Source: Biscogniauxia marginata
Lineage: Eukaryota; Ascomycota; Sordariomycetes; Xylariales; Xylariaceae
Assembly (NCBI GenBank): GCA_022695795.1
Contig: MU404142.1
Location: 114,332-178,331 of the forward strand
Length of the DNA: 64,000 bases
Reading direction: 5' to 3'
The translations under genes were made by a program, and so were the position numbers. Numbering within the stretch: position 1 is the first letter of the stretch; every line of letters starts with the position of its first letter. The notes beneath the pieces are model-generated. The model did not search any database and was not told the origin of the DNA. It worked only from the letters and a program-made list of their open reading frames with translations. This document shows positions 24,575 through 37,575 of the stretch, in pieces.

Positions 24575-25949
24575 ATGTCTCATATTTCTGATGTTGCGGT
24601 ACGGTCGACTGGTATTTGCTTTCCCAGCATGCATCCGGGAAATGAGTTAGCATGCGCTATGTGGGCGATGGCCGCTCTCTCTCTGGCCCTGGTATTTCTG
24701 AGACTTTACACCCGAATATGCGTCGTCAAGTTCGTCGGCACAGAAGACTATATGTACGCCTGTACAGGTGTAGGTCACCTCTACTGGCACCCCTGAGCAT
24801 CTTGCAGCTAACATATATACCTAAACATCTAGTTATTCTTTCTTTTGTTCACTATCTTCATACAAATATCGGTACAATACGGGCTGGGTCGGAGTTTTTG
24901 GGAGCTGAGCGTTGATGACTCTTCCAATGCTATCTTCTGGACGTACGTCGCGAACAGCTTCGCCATCATAGGCAATGCTATGGCCAAGTTGTCGATGGGC
25001 CTATTCCTCCTCCGCGTTGTCCAGATAAGATGGCACAAGGTCGCTCTGTGGGGCGCCGTCATCGTCACTGCTGCTACGTCGACCGCGCTCACCATCATGC
25101 TCTGGAATCAGACGACCCCCATCAAGGCGAGTTGGGACCCGTTGAGGACAAAGGGAAAATGGAATATCAGTATTCAGCCTATGAGTGTCGGGTTGGGAGG
25201 TAAGCAGACATTTGCGATGCCAGTGCAAATCAGCTTCATGTACGCTGACATCCGTGCTAGTCTGGTCTAGCGTCTGTGATTTCTTTTTCGCTGTCTTTCC
25301 TTGGCTATTCATCTGGTCTTTACGTATGCCACGACGGGACAAGTTTATGCTTGCGGGAGGAATGAGCTTAGGGGTAATGTAAGTTATTGTGGCCGGCATG
25401 TATCGAGATCTCCAACGAAGATCGACTAACACACTTACAGTGCTGGGGCTTGTGGTATCACCAGGACAGTGGTGTTGTCTCAACTAAATGTCTATAATTA
25501 TACCTGTAGGCTACACCATCGTTCATCTCGAGGGGTAGATGCCTAACCATATTCTAGTGAATTTCGTACCCTATTTTGCTTGGGCGGGTGCAGAGATCGC
25601 CATCGCCATGGTCTGCATTGGCGTTCCTACTTTGCGGCCATTATACCTTAAAGCCCGCGGATTAGCGAGCACATACGGGAATCAAGGGAGAAGCAATGCT
25701 GGTGATACACCACAGTTCACGATGTGCGATCGCAAAGCCGCTAGTGCGAGGACTGTTCACGATTCGGGATTCTCACATAGTCGAACGGACTCTAATGTCA
25801 CCAAGCCTCCAAATACGTATACTAGGTGTCGCAGTGATAGTGTGGATGATATAATATCAGAGTATCAGAACCATAACACGGATACGATATGGGTTAATAA
25901 TGGGGTTCGTGCGCGGGACGACATTGAAAACTGGCCCCTAAGAGATTAA
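24575..25949 (+). CDS. Rhodopsin-domain (PTH11-related) 7TM integral membrane protein
   Basis: Five exons (24575-24769, 24833-25199, 25261-25378, 25441-25505, 25558-25949) give 378 aa; all four introns (52-63 bp) keep frame and have GTAGGT, GTAAGC, GTAAGT and GTAGGC donors. The order of hydrophobic segments, the EDYMY loop after segment 1, the QYGLG motif before the second loop and the CDFFFAVFPW segment followed by a basic loop are those of the fungal Rhodopsin domain family (PF20684-like). The tail (about 90 residues) is hydrophilic and Ser/Thr/Asp-rich. Members resemble fungal GPCR-like receptors, but ligand and coupling are generally unknown. Start choice: first ATG in frame with a short extracellular N-terminus; the downstream MHPGNE is possible. 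Confidence 0.82.
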
Positions 25950-28116
25950 TGACTATAGACATATAAGAGATGATGAAGACTCATCTACCGACGCAAGTCA
26001 ATCTATCCGAAATCAATACCGATAATTAACTCAGGCAAATAACACCATTTCACATCTTATGAATCATGCACCCCAGTCCCTGACGAAATCCACTGTGCGC
26101 AACAGAAGTGTCCAGAGGCACTCTAAGCAGCTACTATTAAGCTAAAGGATACCTTATATTTTACGAACTAAGACCAAAGTAGGTTATGACTTGCTATGTT
26201 TAGTCTCATGGGGAATATATTATTATTAATATTGCTAGATATAACATGTTACTAAAATTCAGATACTCACGTCTGTCTTGAGTTTTGAGTCATCTTATGG
26301 GAAAGTTCTGAGATAGCCTCAGGATAGGATGATGGGTAACGATATTTGGTAGAAGAGGGTATGAAAAGGACCATAGCATTCTAGCTAGTAAACAGAGTGT
26401 GCGGTGAGTTATTAGAAAAGACCCACATCATACCGAATGAGTATAGTATAGAAGATCTAGCTTCTATCATAAATATAGACAGGCCCTCCCGCCATCTTAC
26501 TGTATAGATAAACTGACTGATAAACAAGCGCATGACACGATTTAAAATGCCTTTCAAGTCCGTGATATGCTTATGGAAATTCTCACAGCTGTACCTTTTA
26601 TTCACAATTTCAAGATGTTGAAAGGAAGAGTGTAAGCTCTTTTAACTTGTGTCCACCAGGTCTGATGGCTAACTCCTATACCACTAAACTTCTCTTCGCT
26701 CAATTCAAGTTTGATATACTGACGAGACGGTTCATCTCTTGCTGCTCATTGACGGTCTTATTGGTTTAAGCCATTCCATTGCCACGATTCGCGTTCTTAT
26801 CTCGACATGGCTAGGGCTTGGTTGTAAATAGGGTTTAAAGTACCTAATTATAATGGTCTTAGCACTTTTCACAATAGCTGATCCGAGGAAGCAAAGAACC
26901 CTGACGGCTGAATTAGGATTCAAGCTTAACATCCATTCCCCTCTGTCTAGTCGAATGTTTAGTCGAACTTAGTAGAGGTCCTCCACCAAAAAGTCGGCTG
27001 AATACCTTTCCTAACAACACATATAAACGGTAACATTATTAACGGGTCTAGTTAGCTAAGCTCATGAGGCGATATATTTACCACTTGAAACTTGACTGTT
27101 CTAGCTAAAATGCAAACTGTCTGCCCACGCGCTGGGGCAGATTGGGACAAATATATTCTTGTGAGTACAGGAAACCAAAGCTAATGTATTTACAGAGTTC
27201 ATATTAATCATAATCGTTGACTTGGGACAATTTACGCTGGAAAACGCGAAGATTTAGCAAGGGAAGGAGAATATAACGTTTCCAGGCTTTAAAATACATA
27301 TACGGCGAGTCTAAACTTAAAATGCATCCTAAGTCAGGAGATGTCAATGTTAGGAAGCGTGATAAAGATACTTGCAGATCATAGTGGCAACTAATCCCTT
27401 ATAAATTACAGGCCCAAACCTTCGTTCCTACCAGGATACTCAATAAGGAGTAGAGTTTAGATGCGGCCCCCAGACTCGGCGGACTGCACTAATCATGCTC
27501 GGCGTCTAATTCAAGCTACGACCAGTCAACGGCAATCCCTATTTAGGTCCCTCCTCCATCATGTACGGGACTGGCCGGCTTTGGGGCGGTATGCTATTTA
27601 TTAATTCGATGTGGGAGTGCGAGGCGAGGCACGCTCCTCAGCCTATAATGTGAAGGAGTTATTTAACACAAGATATTATGATAGATATACCAGTTTTTCG
27701 CCTCGGTGACTAAAGTTAATATCGACCGATTTTGATTTTACCCCTATTACCACCGACATATTGCAAAACCACCTCTTCCAAAATAACCTCAGTAATTTAG
27801 GTTTTAATTTCTTATAATATTTGCTTTTTCATAGAAAAAAGTAGAAGATTCCTTTGAGATTTTTGTGAGATATTTCAAAATTGGACGATGCTTATTTTTA
27901 CCCACTGTAGGAAGAGAACGGTCGAAAAGGGGGGGGAAATTAATTTTTGAGCCGCGATATCGCGTGCTAGTATTAGAGGATTAGGTGCTTATTGAAACAA
28001 TTGAATAACAGGCCAGGGAAGGAGTTTGGATTGCAGAAGATCGGGTGTCTATCTTGCGGATCAGTAAATTGCGACACTATTACTATAACAATCGAATACA
28101 GTTCAATATTCAACCT
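25950..28116. other. Intergenic, no recognisable gene
   Basis: About 2.2 kb between convergent genes. Only short chance frames (for example 26381-26605). The stretch 27,640-27,960 is AT-rich. A G-run lies at about 27,930-27,937. Confidence 0.45.
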
Positions 28117-29810
28117 TTATGCCGTGATATCCCAGTCAGCTCTCGTGGTCATGGTCTGTTTTGATAAGACTCTTGGCCCATCCTCCCCCTCTTCTAGGCC
28201 ATTACGCTTCGAGGAGCCACTGCTTCTCCACCTCCACATCCGACCATATACGGTGTTCTGTCCTTGTCCTTCTAAAATCTTTACTACTTCCCTACCTAGT
28301 ATAGGTAAGAACTTGAAGCCATGTCCGCTGCCGCCCGAGCAAACTGCAATGCCCGGACGCCCAGGAACGAAGTCCACCACGAAAGAATTGTCGATGCTGT
28401 CGGTGTACCAGCAAAGCTTCGTGGAGGATATACCAAGTGGGACCAACTCGGGAAAATTCAGCGTGATGTATTCTAGAATCGATCAGTATATGGATGGAGT
28501 CGATACGGGTTAATTTCCTACCCTTGATACCCGCCATTGCTTGTGTTGGGATCCTGTCCTCCTTTTCTTTAGTCACATGCGCGGTCTTTGGCACGGAAAG
28601 CCGCCGACCACCCACGTTGTCGAAGTTGGTCCACCTTCGGTTTATTAGTTGAAAACACAACTCTGTTTTAAACAAGTACGCACTTGATCTTCCGCCAGCC
28701 GATCTTGATGACACCATTCTCATCCCTTGGAAAGCTGTATATTTCCTTGTCCTGTCTCATCCCCCATGTAATGACGGGGGAGTTCTCAGGGGCAAACCGT
28801 TCCCATAAGTCAGCGCGGTCTTTTGGGAGTTGAACTGTTACTACAGACCCAGCTGTAGTTTCAAGCAGGTCCTCAACTTCTGGGACCAAGGATGGTGTCC
28901 AACCCCCGCCTAAGGGAAGCCCGTTGTTAGTGCATGATGGAATTACCAACCGGTTTAGAAACACTATAGGCTGTAGCATAATTAGAAAACTCACCAGCGA
29001 CCACGACCAGGTCGGCGAGATGTTCGCGCCCATCCGCAGTTAATGCCACGGGGTGGTTATCCCTTGAAACAAGATCGATAACTTTTCCATGGGCCGGGTC
29101 GAGCAACAGCTTAACGCCAGCTCTTTTTGCTAAATGCTGCGCCCAGGCACAACTCTTATACGCATATACGAATCCGGCAGTCGAGTCCAGAACGGCTTTG
29201 TGCACACCAAATCTCTCTTGGCGTTGGCACGGGTCCAGCTTATGAGCCCAGCCTCGCTCTTTCGCACGAAGCAAGTCTGCTTGGAAGTCAGTTGATACCG
29301 CGCTTTAATTTACCTGCACATTTGGGGCGCTAAAAGCTCACCTTGCTCGTCATCACTTTTGAACTGATGTTCCCGAATCCCCTCGCTCTCCATGTTCTCT
29401 AGCGTCGTAAGTTCGAAGTCACCAAATTCATCTGTAGAGCTCATGCGCAGCATCCCAGCATTCCACCACAGTCTACGATCGCCGTTATTCCCCGCCCTTA
29501 GCCTCTCCGGTAGTTCCTCCTCCGGCGTGGCCGCTATGTCCCGATTCCACTGCTCCCACAGGCCGGCGGCTTCGGTCGCGAGGCGCTGGTACTCGATCTC
29601 AGTCCCGTAGCTGAAGCGGATGATCTTGTTCAGGTCGGCTGACGCCGAGTCGATGCCCGAGAGTGGGTCATACGCCGTCGACGCCGTATCTTGCATGTCT
29701 AGCACGGTGACGTCCCGGTACCCGGATCGCGCCAGCCATAGGGCTGTCGAGATGCCGAAGACGCCAGAACCGATTATGAGAATCTTGGACGAAGGCTGGA
29801 TATTCGCCAT
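28117..29810 (-). CDS. FAD-dependent amadoriase / saccharopine-oxidase-type oxidoreductase
   Basis: Five exons (29810-29342, 29276-28995, 28909-28684, 28634-28522, 28472-28117) give 481 aa; introns are 49-85 bp and every join restores family sequence (VVVAG-GGWTPSLVP, KIK-WTNFDN, EYITLNFPELVP). Domains: N-terminal Rossmann FAD motif IIGSGVFGIS, substrate domain, second FAD motif CSGGSGHGFKFLP. The Cys in KLCWYTDS (about residue 384) aligns with the covalent flavin cysteine of the monomeric sarcosine oxidase family. Fungal relatives oxidise fructosyl amino acids or L-saccharopine, releasing hydrogen peroxide, often in peroxisomes; no clear C-terminal SKL-type signal is present (ends DITA). Substrate remains inferred. 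It sits between two 7TM genes. Confidence 0.88.
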
Positions 29811-30313
29811 ATTGATCTACTCGCTTTATGGTACATAGGACGGTATGCAGGTAGCTATCGGCACATAAAAGTTGGGAAGTTCAAGAGAACTGTTCCGCAT
29901 ATCGGAGCTGTGGAGATAGTAGGAGTAAGTATAGTTGTCGGCAAACCCCGCCTGGGCCTATCTTTTTGTTCTCCCATCGTCATCGCGATAGTCAACTGGG
30001 TCCGTATACCCACGTCTCAAGTGCCTGGATTTAGAAGTAGCAGGGATCACGCAATAGTCTAGCTATATGAGAAGATCTGCTCCGAGCCATGCTGTGAGAA
30101 TAAGAAAAAAGATTCATGAATGTGGTCTTTTATTTCTTAAATCATTATAGTATTACCTATAGTTAGTACTTTGCTAACTCATTCAAAGACGAGGGTGGAT
30201 GTCTAATAATTCCTTCCTGTCCGTGTCATTTCTGAAGGACGCTGGAGACCTTGTGTTTTGTTCGCTTACTTAATAGGGACTTTTAGCATTGTCTAAGAAT
30301 GATTGCACTGCTC
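29811..30313. other. Intergenic between two minus-strand genes
   Basis: About 500 bp holding the flavin-oxidase promoter and the 3' flank of the downstream-named 7TM gene. No open frame or specific site could be recognised. Confidence 0.45.
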
Positions 30314-31552
30314 CTAACGCATGGGAGGTGATATCCGTGATGTATCTGATGGAGGTCTAGTTCTAGTAGACCCTCCTTCATTGATATTGTCGAGCTTCAG
30401 CCAACCCTCATTTTCGACATCCATCGGCGCCAATGTGCTCGCTCTCATCTTCTTGCCCCAGTGGGCTGATCCTGACGTTCTGATTGTGAAGTTGCTCGGT
30501 CCGCTACGAGACTTACTCGATTCCGCCTTGGAGGGCCATACGAGCGTCTTGAGGACTGGGGCACAGCCGCAGATAACCCCTAGATTGACTTCAACGGCCG
30601 CCCATATCCAGAGGTCGAAACCTTCCCATGTCACGTCGTAGGTGTCATACTCGACGTGGTGTATCCAGTAAGTCCTGATACAGCCGGCCACCACCACTAA
30701 GCTCCCAAAGCCGAAAAGGACCATAAGACTTATACGCTGTAGTGCCGGAAGCTTGAGTCCCCATAACGTCGGCATCGGGAGGATGTAAACCATGAAGTCC
30801 GTCAAGACGGTAACAATCGTTTGTCCCATCAACGGCGGTCCTTCCGCTATACAGTCGCGACTTAGTAACGATATATTCCAATAGCTCGACGCCGGTCTAA
30901 GCCATCAAGTGTTAGCATTGACTACAGGGTATATTTAAGCCACTAAAGACGTGACTTGGTGGTGTATCGCTTACCGACACTGAAGCCAGAGCAGTAATAG
31001 GAAACCAGGCATAGCCGCGGTCACGATCACTATCGTGCACCATGTCAAACGGCGAAACCACGATCCGACTACTGCGATCCGCAGATAGCTAGCGAGAATG
31101 GATAACTTGCTTAAGCCGGAGGCGAAGACGAAGATGGTCTGGCCAGCTATTGAGACTTGTCTTCCGTGGACCATTTGCGTACTCGTGAGGTCCCACACGT
31201 GAATATTCCACCCATACCACTGAGTTGCTATGATCTAAATATCAGCAATCAGACAATCGCCGTCGTCTCCCAGTTTCTTTTTTCCTTTCATGCAGATAAC
31301 AAATTAAAGCTCACCAAGAATAACACTTATAGTGACGCCACAGCAGCATACCGCGGCAGCAACCATTAACCAGTCGTCCCACCAACACCTTTTGAGCCTT
31401 CTCATTCGAACCCATAACCGTAGCGCGAGACATATCAGAGCGAGCGGACACACTATTAACTGGATGATGATGAGCGCCGGCCCACGAGTTATCGGGTCGA
31501 CATAGTTCGGTTTCGGCCAGCCGAGCATCACCTCGACCGGAGGCGTCCGCAT
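30314..31552 (-). CDS. Rhodopsin-domain 7TM integral membrane protein (second copy type)
   Basis: Three exons (31552-31315, 31227-30975, 30896-30314) give 357 aa. Donors GTGAGC and GTAAGC pair with CATAG and CTTAG acceptors (introns 87 and 78 bp). A nearer TTTAG in intron 1 would break the frame, so CATAG at 31228 was chosen. Segment order follows the fungal Rhodopsin family: LRLWVRMRRLKRCWWDDWLM in loop 1, YGWNIHVWDL before segment 3, C-R-P then a YWN and a conserved Cys in the extracellular loop, and a Ser/Arg-rich tail. It is divergent from the plus-strand paralogue at 24.6-25.9 kb, so not a recent duplicate. Probable membrane receptor-like protein; ligand unknown. Confidence 0.82.
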
Positions 31553-34216
31553 CCTGATTAAACTTGGGCTTTGTCGTCACTCTCTCGTGGGTCGGATGGG
31601 GGGAAGATTAGAGTTTTCGGGAACGAAGAAGAGAACCAAGAAGAACTGGGGAGGGAAGCGCCCAGGGTTTAAAGAAAACCTTGGCTCATATCGAGATTTG
31701 TTTTAGAGCTATAAGGCACACCCATGCCCCAGGAACAAAAAAGCTTCATCGCTTGGGACGGTGGAGCTATACTCTCGTTAGGAGCCCCGAGAATGATGCC
31801 GGCGCACCGGCGTCTTGGTAGTGGAGTTGTCAAAAACACTTGCAGATCCTATCGGCACCATAGCGGTCGGGCTCCACGGAGATACATATTAATCTCTACT
31901 TGGGGTGTTCACTATAGTACCGAGACATCGCGTTTATTTCAACTCACGATGCTTTCCCACCTTTATCCATTTCTTACTATCTAAGATATAGTAGCCCCTA
32001 TAGACTTGTGATCATATAACAAAGCCTAGAAATGAATGTCATAATCAAATGGAACGGAAAAACGTCTTATACTCGCACATCTAGACGGATACCTACCCAG
32101 GCATGAATGTTTCTAGTAACCATAAACAGGGATGCGCGACTCGCTATGATTTGTTGAGACTGCGCGACGGTGTATCCCCCGTGGCCGAATAAGGTGCAAA
32201 ATGTAGATGATAGGAACAGGCTAGATTAGCTCGACTTACTAAACTAGTTCATCTCCGCAAGCCTGCCTACGCTGATGTACGCATGCTGATTGGATTCTGA
32301 TGGTCGTCTTCCCCCCTGCCGGCAGCGGGTTGAAGTATGTAAAATGACACCCCTCGTTGAGACTATAGCTTGGACTAAACTTCCTTTGAACTCAGGACGG
32401 TCTATTCCGGACTGAAAAGGGGATAATAGCCCCCAGGCACCCACAATCTTGACGGGAAGGAATGGCAAGTAACCTATACTAAACACTCGTGCCCGTTGTT
32501 TGGGGTTCGAACAAAAGGGGAGGGGGAAACTCTCCTGGGCTAGGTAATGTTGCTACATATGTATGAAACTACCTGCCTACCTCATACCACCCCTATACGC
32601 ACGCCCTGTCCCTGTTCTTGATGCTTTGCATCCTTGGTTGATTCGCCTTCAAGTAAGCACGTGCAAATTCTCCTAGGCTCGATTTCGAATCTTCCGTGCG
32701 CCAAGAAAGGAGAAAATGCAGATTGAGAAGGTAGGGGGAGATCAACGGCGGCTTGGCTATGTACATACGTTCATCTTTTGTCTCATCTCATCCCATGTTA
32801 GCCGCGTGCGTACCTGACTGGCTGACACGACGCAGAAGACCCCCAGGAGCGAACCTGGACTTCTTCGCTTAGTAGTTCGCAATTGATGACGCTCGAGTCC
32901 GTGCGAGAGGGCACGCAGGGCTAAGCACCTATAAGCATGCCAAGTCTGGGTTCCGTCATACTGGGTTTAGGATGCGGAATGGAAAAGAGCGGGCCTTTGC
33001 TTCGATTGATCTAGAAGGAGACCGAATGCTGGCGACTACGACGAGGACGGCAAAAAGAGCGACGTGATCTCGGCAGCTTGGCATCCTGGGTGCTCTATGC
33101 GTCTTTTTCCTTCATTATTTTACCTTCCTTTCTTCCTCTTCCTCTTCCTCTTCATCTTCCTGTAATCTGGTGTTTGGTTTCTGGTGTGCCTAACGTCCTA
33201 CGACCCTTGTTGCCCGCCAATTCTCGTGTAAGGATGTCAATACGGAATACCTACGCGAATACAGCCATGTCTTCCTATCACATGAGCACTAAAATATATA
33301 GGTAGGTCCTATCTATCTGCCGCTGATGATAGGCAGATCTAATACTGGGTCTCGAAGATACTTCCACGTGGGGTGGTCGTGGTAATACGCAAGACAGAAA
33401 TCCCATATGCTCGACTAGATTAGGCATGCGGATATCTAGCCAAATTTCCCTCTTTCTCTTCGCCCCGAGGAGGAGAGAAGAGGCAACTGAATGGAGTAGG
33501 TACTTGCTTGGTAGCTCTCGCTAGCCAAGGTTCGTGAGAATGAGCACATATCATCACTCTCAACAAGTAGCCCAATACAAGGAGACGACACTCTGTCGGT
33601 CGGGCTTCTCACGTGGCCGGTCAAGTTTTACTTCATACCGGATGACATGTAGCGTTGTTAGGAACCGAGCATGTCTACTTATTATCTGTAGAAGTGATCG
33701 AGTAGCGAAGTCCTTCTCGTGTTTGCTGGTAGCGCACTATTATTCGGTAGCTGTGTAGGCCTTAGTTCCCGCGACGCGATACAGAACATGTAATGTTGTC
33801 GATCGTAGAAAACTGATGAACTCCTCAAGTGCCGAAAAATTTGCTCATGGTCCGGCATGAGCTATTCCTAATAGCAGAGATACGTAGTCGGTTATCCTTA
33901 GCACAGTGATGATCGACTTGCCTTGCTAATGAACTCACCTTAACCAGAAATGTTCGACTCATAGGGTAGATCTGCCCGTTTTATGGAGACTTTTGCCTTT
34001 TCTCTATAGGTACCTAGTCTTGATAACCGCGATACAAGCTTGTAAAACGCACCAGTAACGTATACTAGCCGCCAAAGTTCTTTCAAGGAATTGCGAGGCT
34101 GATATATATCTACAATCTAGCGTAATATACAGATATATACACCGAACACCGCAGCTGTGCCTCGTATGCGGTTGACCGCATGGGAGATGTGATTTGACCT
34201 GAATAATATCGCACCT
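31553..34216. other. Intergenic, no recognisable gene
   Basis: About 2.7 kb with only chance frames (31724-31984, 32244-32486, 33078-33305). A pyrimidine-rich tract TTCCTCTTCC occurs around 33,130-33,160. Nothing recognisable. Confidence 0.45.
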
Positions 34217-35966
34217 CTATAAGAAATTGATTCCTACTCCGACCTGCAAGCCCTTTCTACCTTCTTCGCCTCTCCTTGTTACTAGCGGCAGGCTAAAGTT
34301 CAACTCCAATCTCGCTACAGGATGGGCATAGACCAAGCCGACGCCAGCAGCAATGCTTGGTAGTCCTGTGCCGATATCCTTAGTCGCAGAGATCATGTTA
34401 TTCCATACTGACCCTGCGCTCATGTGTTGGCCAGATGGGGTGTCGTTGCTCTTGGCTTTGTTCTTCATCGCTACTAACCTACCACCATTTGCGAATAGTT
34501 GAATTCGGAAAGGAGACTCTGGTCCAACCCTTGGTAAAGGGATGAGCATGTTGACACTGCCAGCTGCGAACACGTCGCCCCCTAGGGCATCATTGCCGTC
34601 TCTAGGACCAAGTCCACCTAGAGAAAAGCCACGTACGTCCGTTGGCCCGCCGAGAGTGAATCGGTCGTTCAGCCGACTAGGGGATGCACCACCTAGGGCA
34701 TAAGAGAGGGGAAGAGGGTAAAGAATACCGGCTCTGAGGCCTCCGCCGATAGAGACGCCCGAAAAGCCTTTGATACCGGGTATGGGAATTGGTAACGCAC
34801 CAGAAATCTCGGCCTCACTCTTGGAAAACCCAACGTCGCCACCAAGAGCACCCCAGCCCGCAATTTCTGTTGTTGTCTTGACCAAATATCCACTCTGAGG
34901 TAGCATAGGACTGTCCCTTCGGTCGCGCTTAAAGATGTATGATAGGGCACTCTTCACAGAGTCCCCGGCATCGCCTCGAACAGTCGCGCTGGCCCCATCG
35001 GCGAGGCCAGTCAATTGCCTCCACGTATTTGAATAGCCGAACTGGAAACGATCCCCATTGGCGCTTGCCCAATTGACCTTTACGCCTCCACCCTTAAGGA
35101 CCTCCTCATGACTTGCCCAAGGTTTATGAGTACTGCTTGCCAGGCCGTCTACGCTGAATCTCAAGTCCGGATTGCTCCGTATCGGGGTGGAGAATTCGGC
35201 ACTATATGCTGACCGAGTCCTTGTGCCTGCGGAAGCACTGAGGGACAGACTTTCAGCGCCGCCAAAAACGTTCCGTAGGAGCATGGAGCCATATGCTGAG
35301 CCTTCGGTATTCCCCAGATCCGTGCCGGTCTTTAGTAGAAGTCGTGATTTTTCGCGCACTCGGAGGGATACATCAAGGTCTGTCGGAGAGGAGGAGGGGT
35401 CGAGGTGGGAGGGGCGAGACAGGTGGAAGAGAATATTGGGGTGGAATATGTCTTGATGGATGATGAGCATTAGCCGGTATCCTCGCCGAGAATCAAGACC
35501 AGATGCGAACGAAGTACACCCATACCGAACTTCTGAAGCTTCTCGACGGTGCTGCCCACATGCTCGAGCATGTCGGCTAGTGTGTAGCCAACATTCCGGC
35601 TGTCCTCCACCAGTGGTTGGAATAAGGGGTCGAGGAAAGACTTCCGCGTGTGCGTGGCGCCATGGAGCTGGATGGATGACAGAGTCACTGGAAGGGTTCG
35701 GTTGTGGGACAGCTATACTGATCAGCCACCAGCTAACGGATGGATTGGTGCCATTCTAACCAATTCCTGCATTCGCTTCTCCGACTGTGCTTCGGGAGAA
35801 TAAACCCTCTCAGAGACAGTGCGTTGCTCAACAGAAGCCATCTCTTTCTTCAGCAAGCTCTCGAAGACCTGTGCGACAGCTCGATATGAGCTCTTTAGAA
35901 TACCAATTTTATGCTGCGTCCTAGGAGTCTTACGTCATCGCCTCCTACGGGAGAACTAGAGGCCAT
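34217..35966 (-). CDS. sam50: Sorting assembly machinery 50 kDa subunit (Sam50/Tob55), Omp85 family
   Basis: Four exons (35966-35934, 35868-35761, 35712-35526, 35451-34217) give 520 aa. Introns are 65, 48 and 74 bp; intron 2 uses the less common GTTAGA donor and TATAG acceptor, and is supported by the join RMQEL-LSHNRTLPVTL. The POTRA-like region includes GATHTRKSFLDPLF and VEKLQKF-DIFHP, the known Sam50 signature. The C-terminal part is a Bac_surface_Ag beta-barrel with the conserved VRGF lid-loop motif (about residues 382-385) and ends in a barrel strand finishing in F-L. Sam50 is the core of the mitochondrial outer-membrane SAM complex that inserts beta-barrel proteins. It is transcribed away from UBC6 across 692 bp. 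Confidence 0.93.
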
Positions 35967-36658
35967 TGTTGCAAGCAGGAGTTGTCTCGGATCCCCTTCC
36001 TTCAAGGCGAGTGCGATCACTCTCGTGGGTGTCGATGTATGAATTTGGGTCGAGAGTCGAAAACCACTGAATTGTTGTAAGTTCGGGCCGGCATCAAGTG
36101 CGGGATCACCTCAGCGATGGTACATCCATGCACGTCTTATCTTATCTACTGGGGCTGATGCTGAGTTTGTGGCGTAAGCTTGCCAGGAACGGAACGGTTA
36201 GGTACAGACGCTTGGGCCCCAGTGAATGATTAGTAAGGTAAACTGGGTTCAGTCATTCCGTTACAAAAAAGAGGGTACATGAGAGAGGCCAAGAACTTTG
36301 ACGATCTGTCTGGACCCCTTGCTGCGCAGTGCCTCGTTGTGTTCCTTATCAGCTTTCATGCTTTGACTTTAACTTCGTATCCTTCCCCCCCCTTGTACAT
36401 GTATAACTCTACCTACGCTGCACAATCTCCCTTCGAGTCATCTTCACCGTCACTTTCGGACTTACCTACCCGTACCTTCGTTTCGACCTTCGAGTACTCC
36501 GTACTTCCCAGATTGATTCGCCCAAAGCCCATCGTCGGCCTCGTCAGGCATCGCCATCGCCATCTTTACACCTACATCACCACGCACCATTCATTGTGAC
36601 ACATCTCCTTTTGTTTCACCCAACGACCACTGCGAACACTCGACAACCAGCAACCGTC
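35967..36658. promoter_or_regulatory. Shared divergent promoter region of sam50 and ubc6
   Basis: The 692 bp between the sam50 start codon (minus) and the ubc6 start codon (plus) must hold both promoters. The last 250 bp before ubc6 are pyrimidine-rich (CTTTC/CACC words), a usual fungal leader. No specific binding site was assigned. Confidence 0.5.
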
Positions 36659-37575
36659 ATGGCCAGCAAGCAGGCGAGCAAGCGCGTATGTCGCACGTAT
36701 CTCTAGTCATTCCCTTGTCCGGTTGTAACAACTGCTGACCGTAATTGTTCCATTAGTTGGCACGCGAGTTCAAGGCCATATCTGAGAACCCCCCTCCCTA
36801 CATCTCGGCACATCCGTCAGATTCCAACATTCTCGAGTAAGCCTCGACTAATCGTCCAACAGCAGCAGAGGCGGAGTGAAGCTAATTCATATCTCGCGAT
36901 AGGTGGCACTACATCATCACCGGCCCGGAGGACACGCCGTACCATGGAGGCCAATACTGGGGAACCTTGATCTTCCCACCAAACTATCCATTTGCGCCAC
37001 CCGCCATCCGAATGCACACGCCCTCTGGTCGCTTCCAACCATCCACACGACTGTGTTTGTCCATCTCTGACTTCCACCCACGATCGTTTAACCCAGCCTG
37101 GGAAGTGTCTACCATTCTCATCGGCCTGTTATCGTTTATGACGTCAGAAGAAATGACAACTGGATCAGTCTCTGCCACGGCACAGGAGCGCCGTCTGTTT
37201 GCAGCGAGAACAAGGTGGTGGAACTCAACAGGCGGCGGATCGCACGCCAAAAATACTGCCCAGAAGGGCAATGTGAAGGCCGGCGATGGTGGCGCCAAGT
37301 TTAGAGCAGAGTGGCCCGACATAGATAAGGAAAACTGGCGCTGGATGACGGAAAACAAGATCGACATGAGCACCGGACTAGAGCCGGTGAACCCATCATG
37401 CAGCCCTATCGGCATGCCTGGTGGCAGTGGGGGACAAACACAGGCTGTCGTTGGAGCTGTCAGGGATGCTGGTACGGGATGGCTGGGTCGAAACAAGCTG
37501 CTCGTTGTGGGGGGCATCATCTTCGTCTATGTGCTTATTGCACGCCTCCTGGGAGAGGAAGATGGTGGTTTGTAG
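36659..37575 (+). CDS. ubc6: Tail-anchored ubiquitin-conjugating enzyme E2 (UBC6/UBE2J type)
   Basis: Exons 36659-36685, 36757-36836 and 36903-37575 give 259 aa. The first exon encodes only nine residues (GTATGT donor); intron 2 uses GTAAGC and GATAG. The UBC fold is clear: WHYIITGPEDTPYHGGQYWG, then FPPNYPFAPPAIRM and SGRFQPSTRLCLSISDFHP, where the Cys (residue 87) is the catalytic cysteine in the UBC6-specific context. A hydrophilic linker is followed by a C-terminal hydrophobic anchor (LLVVGGIIFVYVLIARLLG). UBC6 works at the ER membrane in ER-associated degradation with Doa10-type ligases. Length and motifs are normal for filamentous ascomycetes. Confidence 0.95.
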
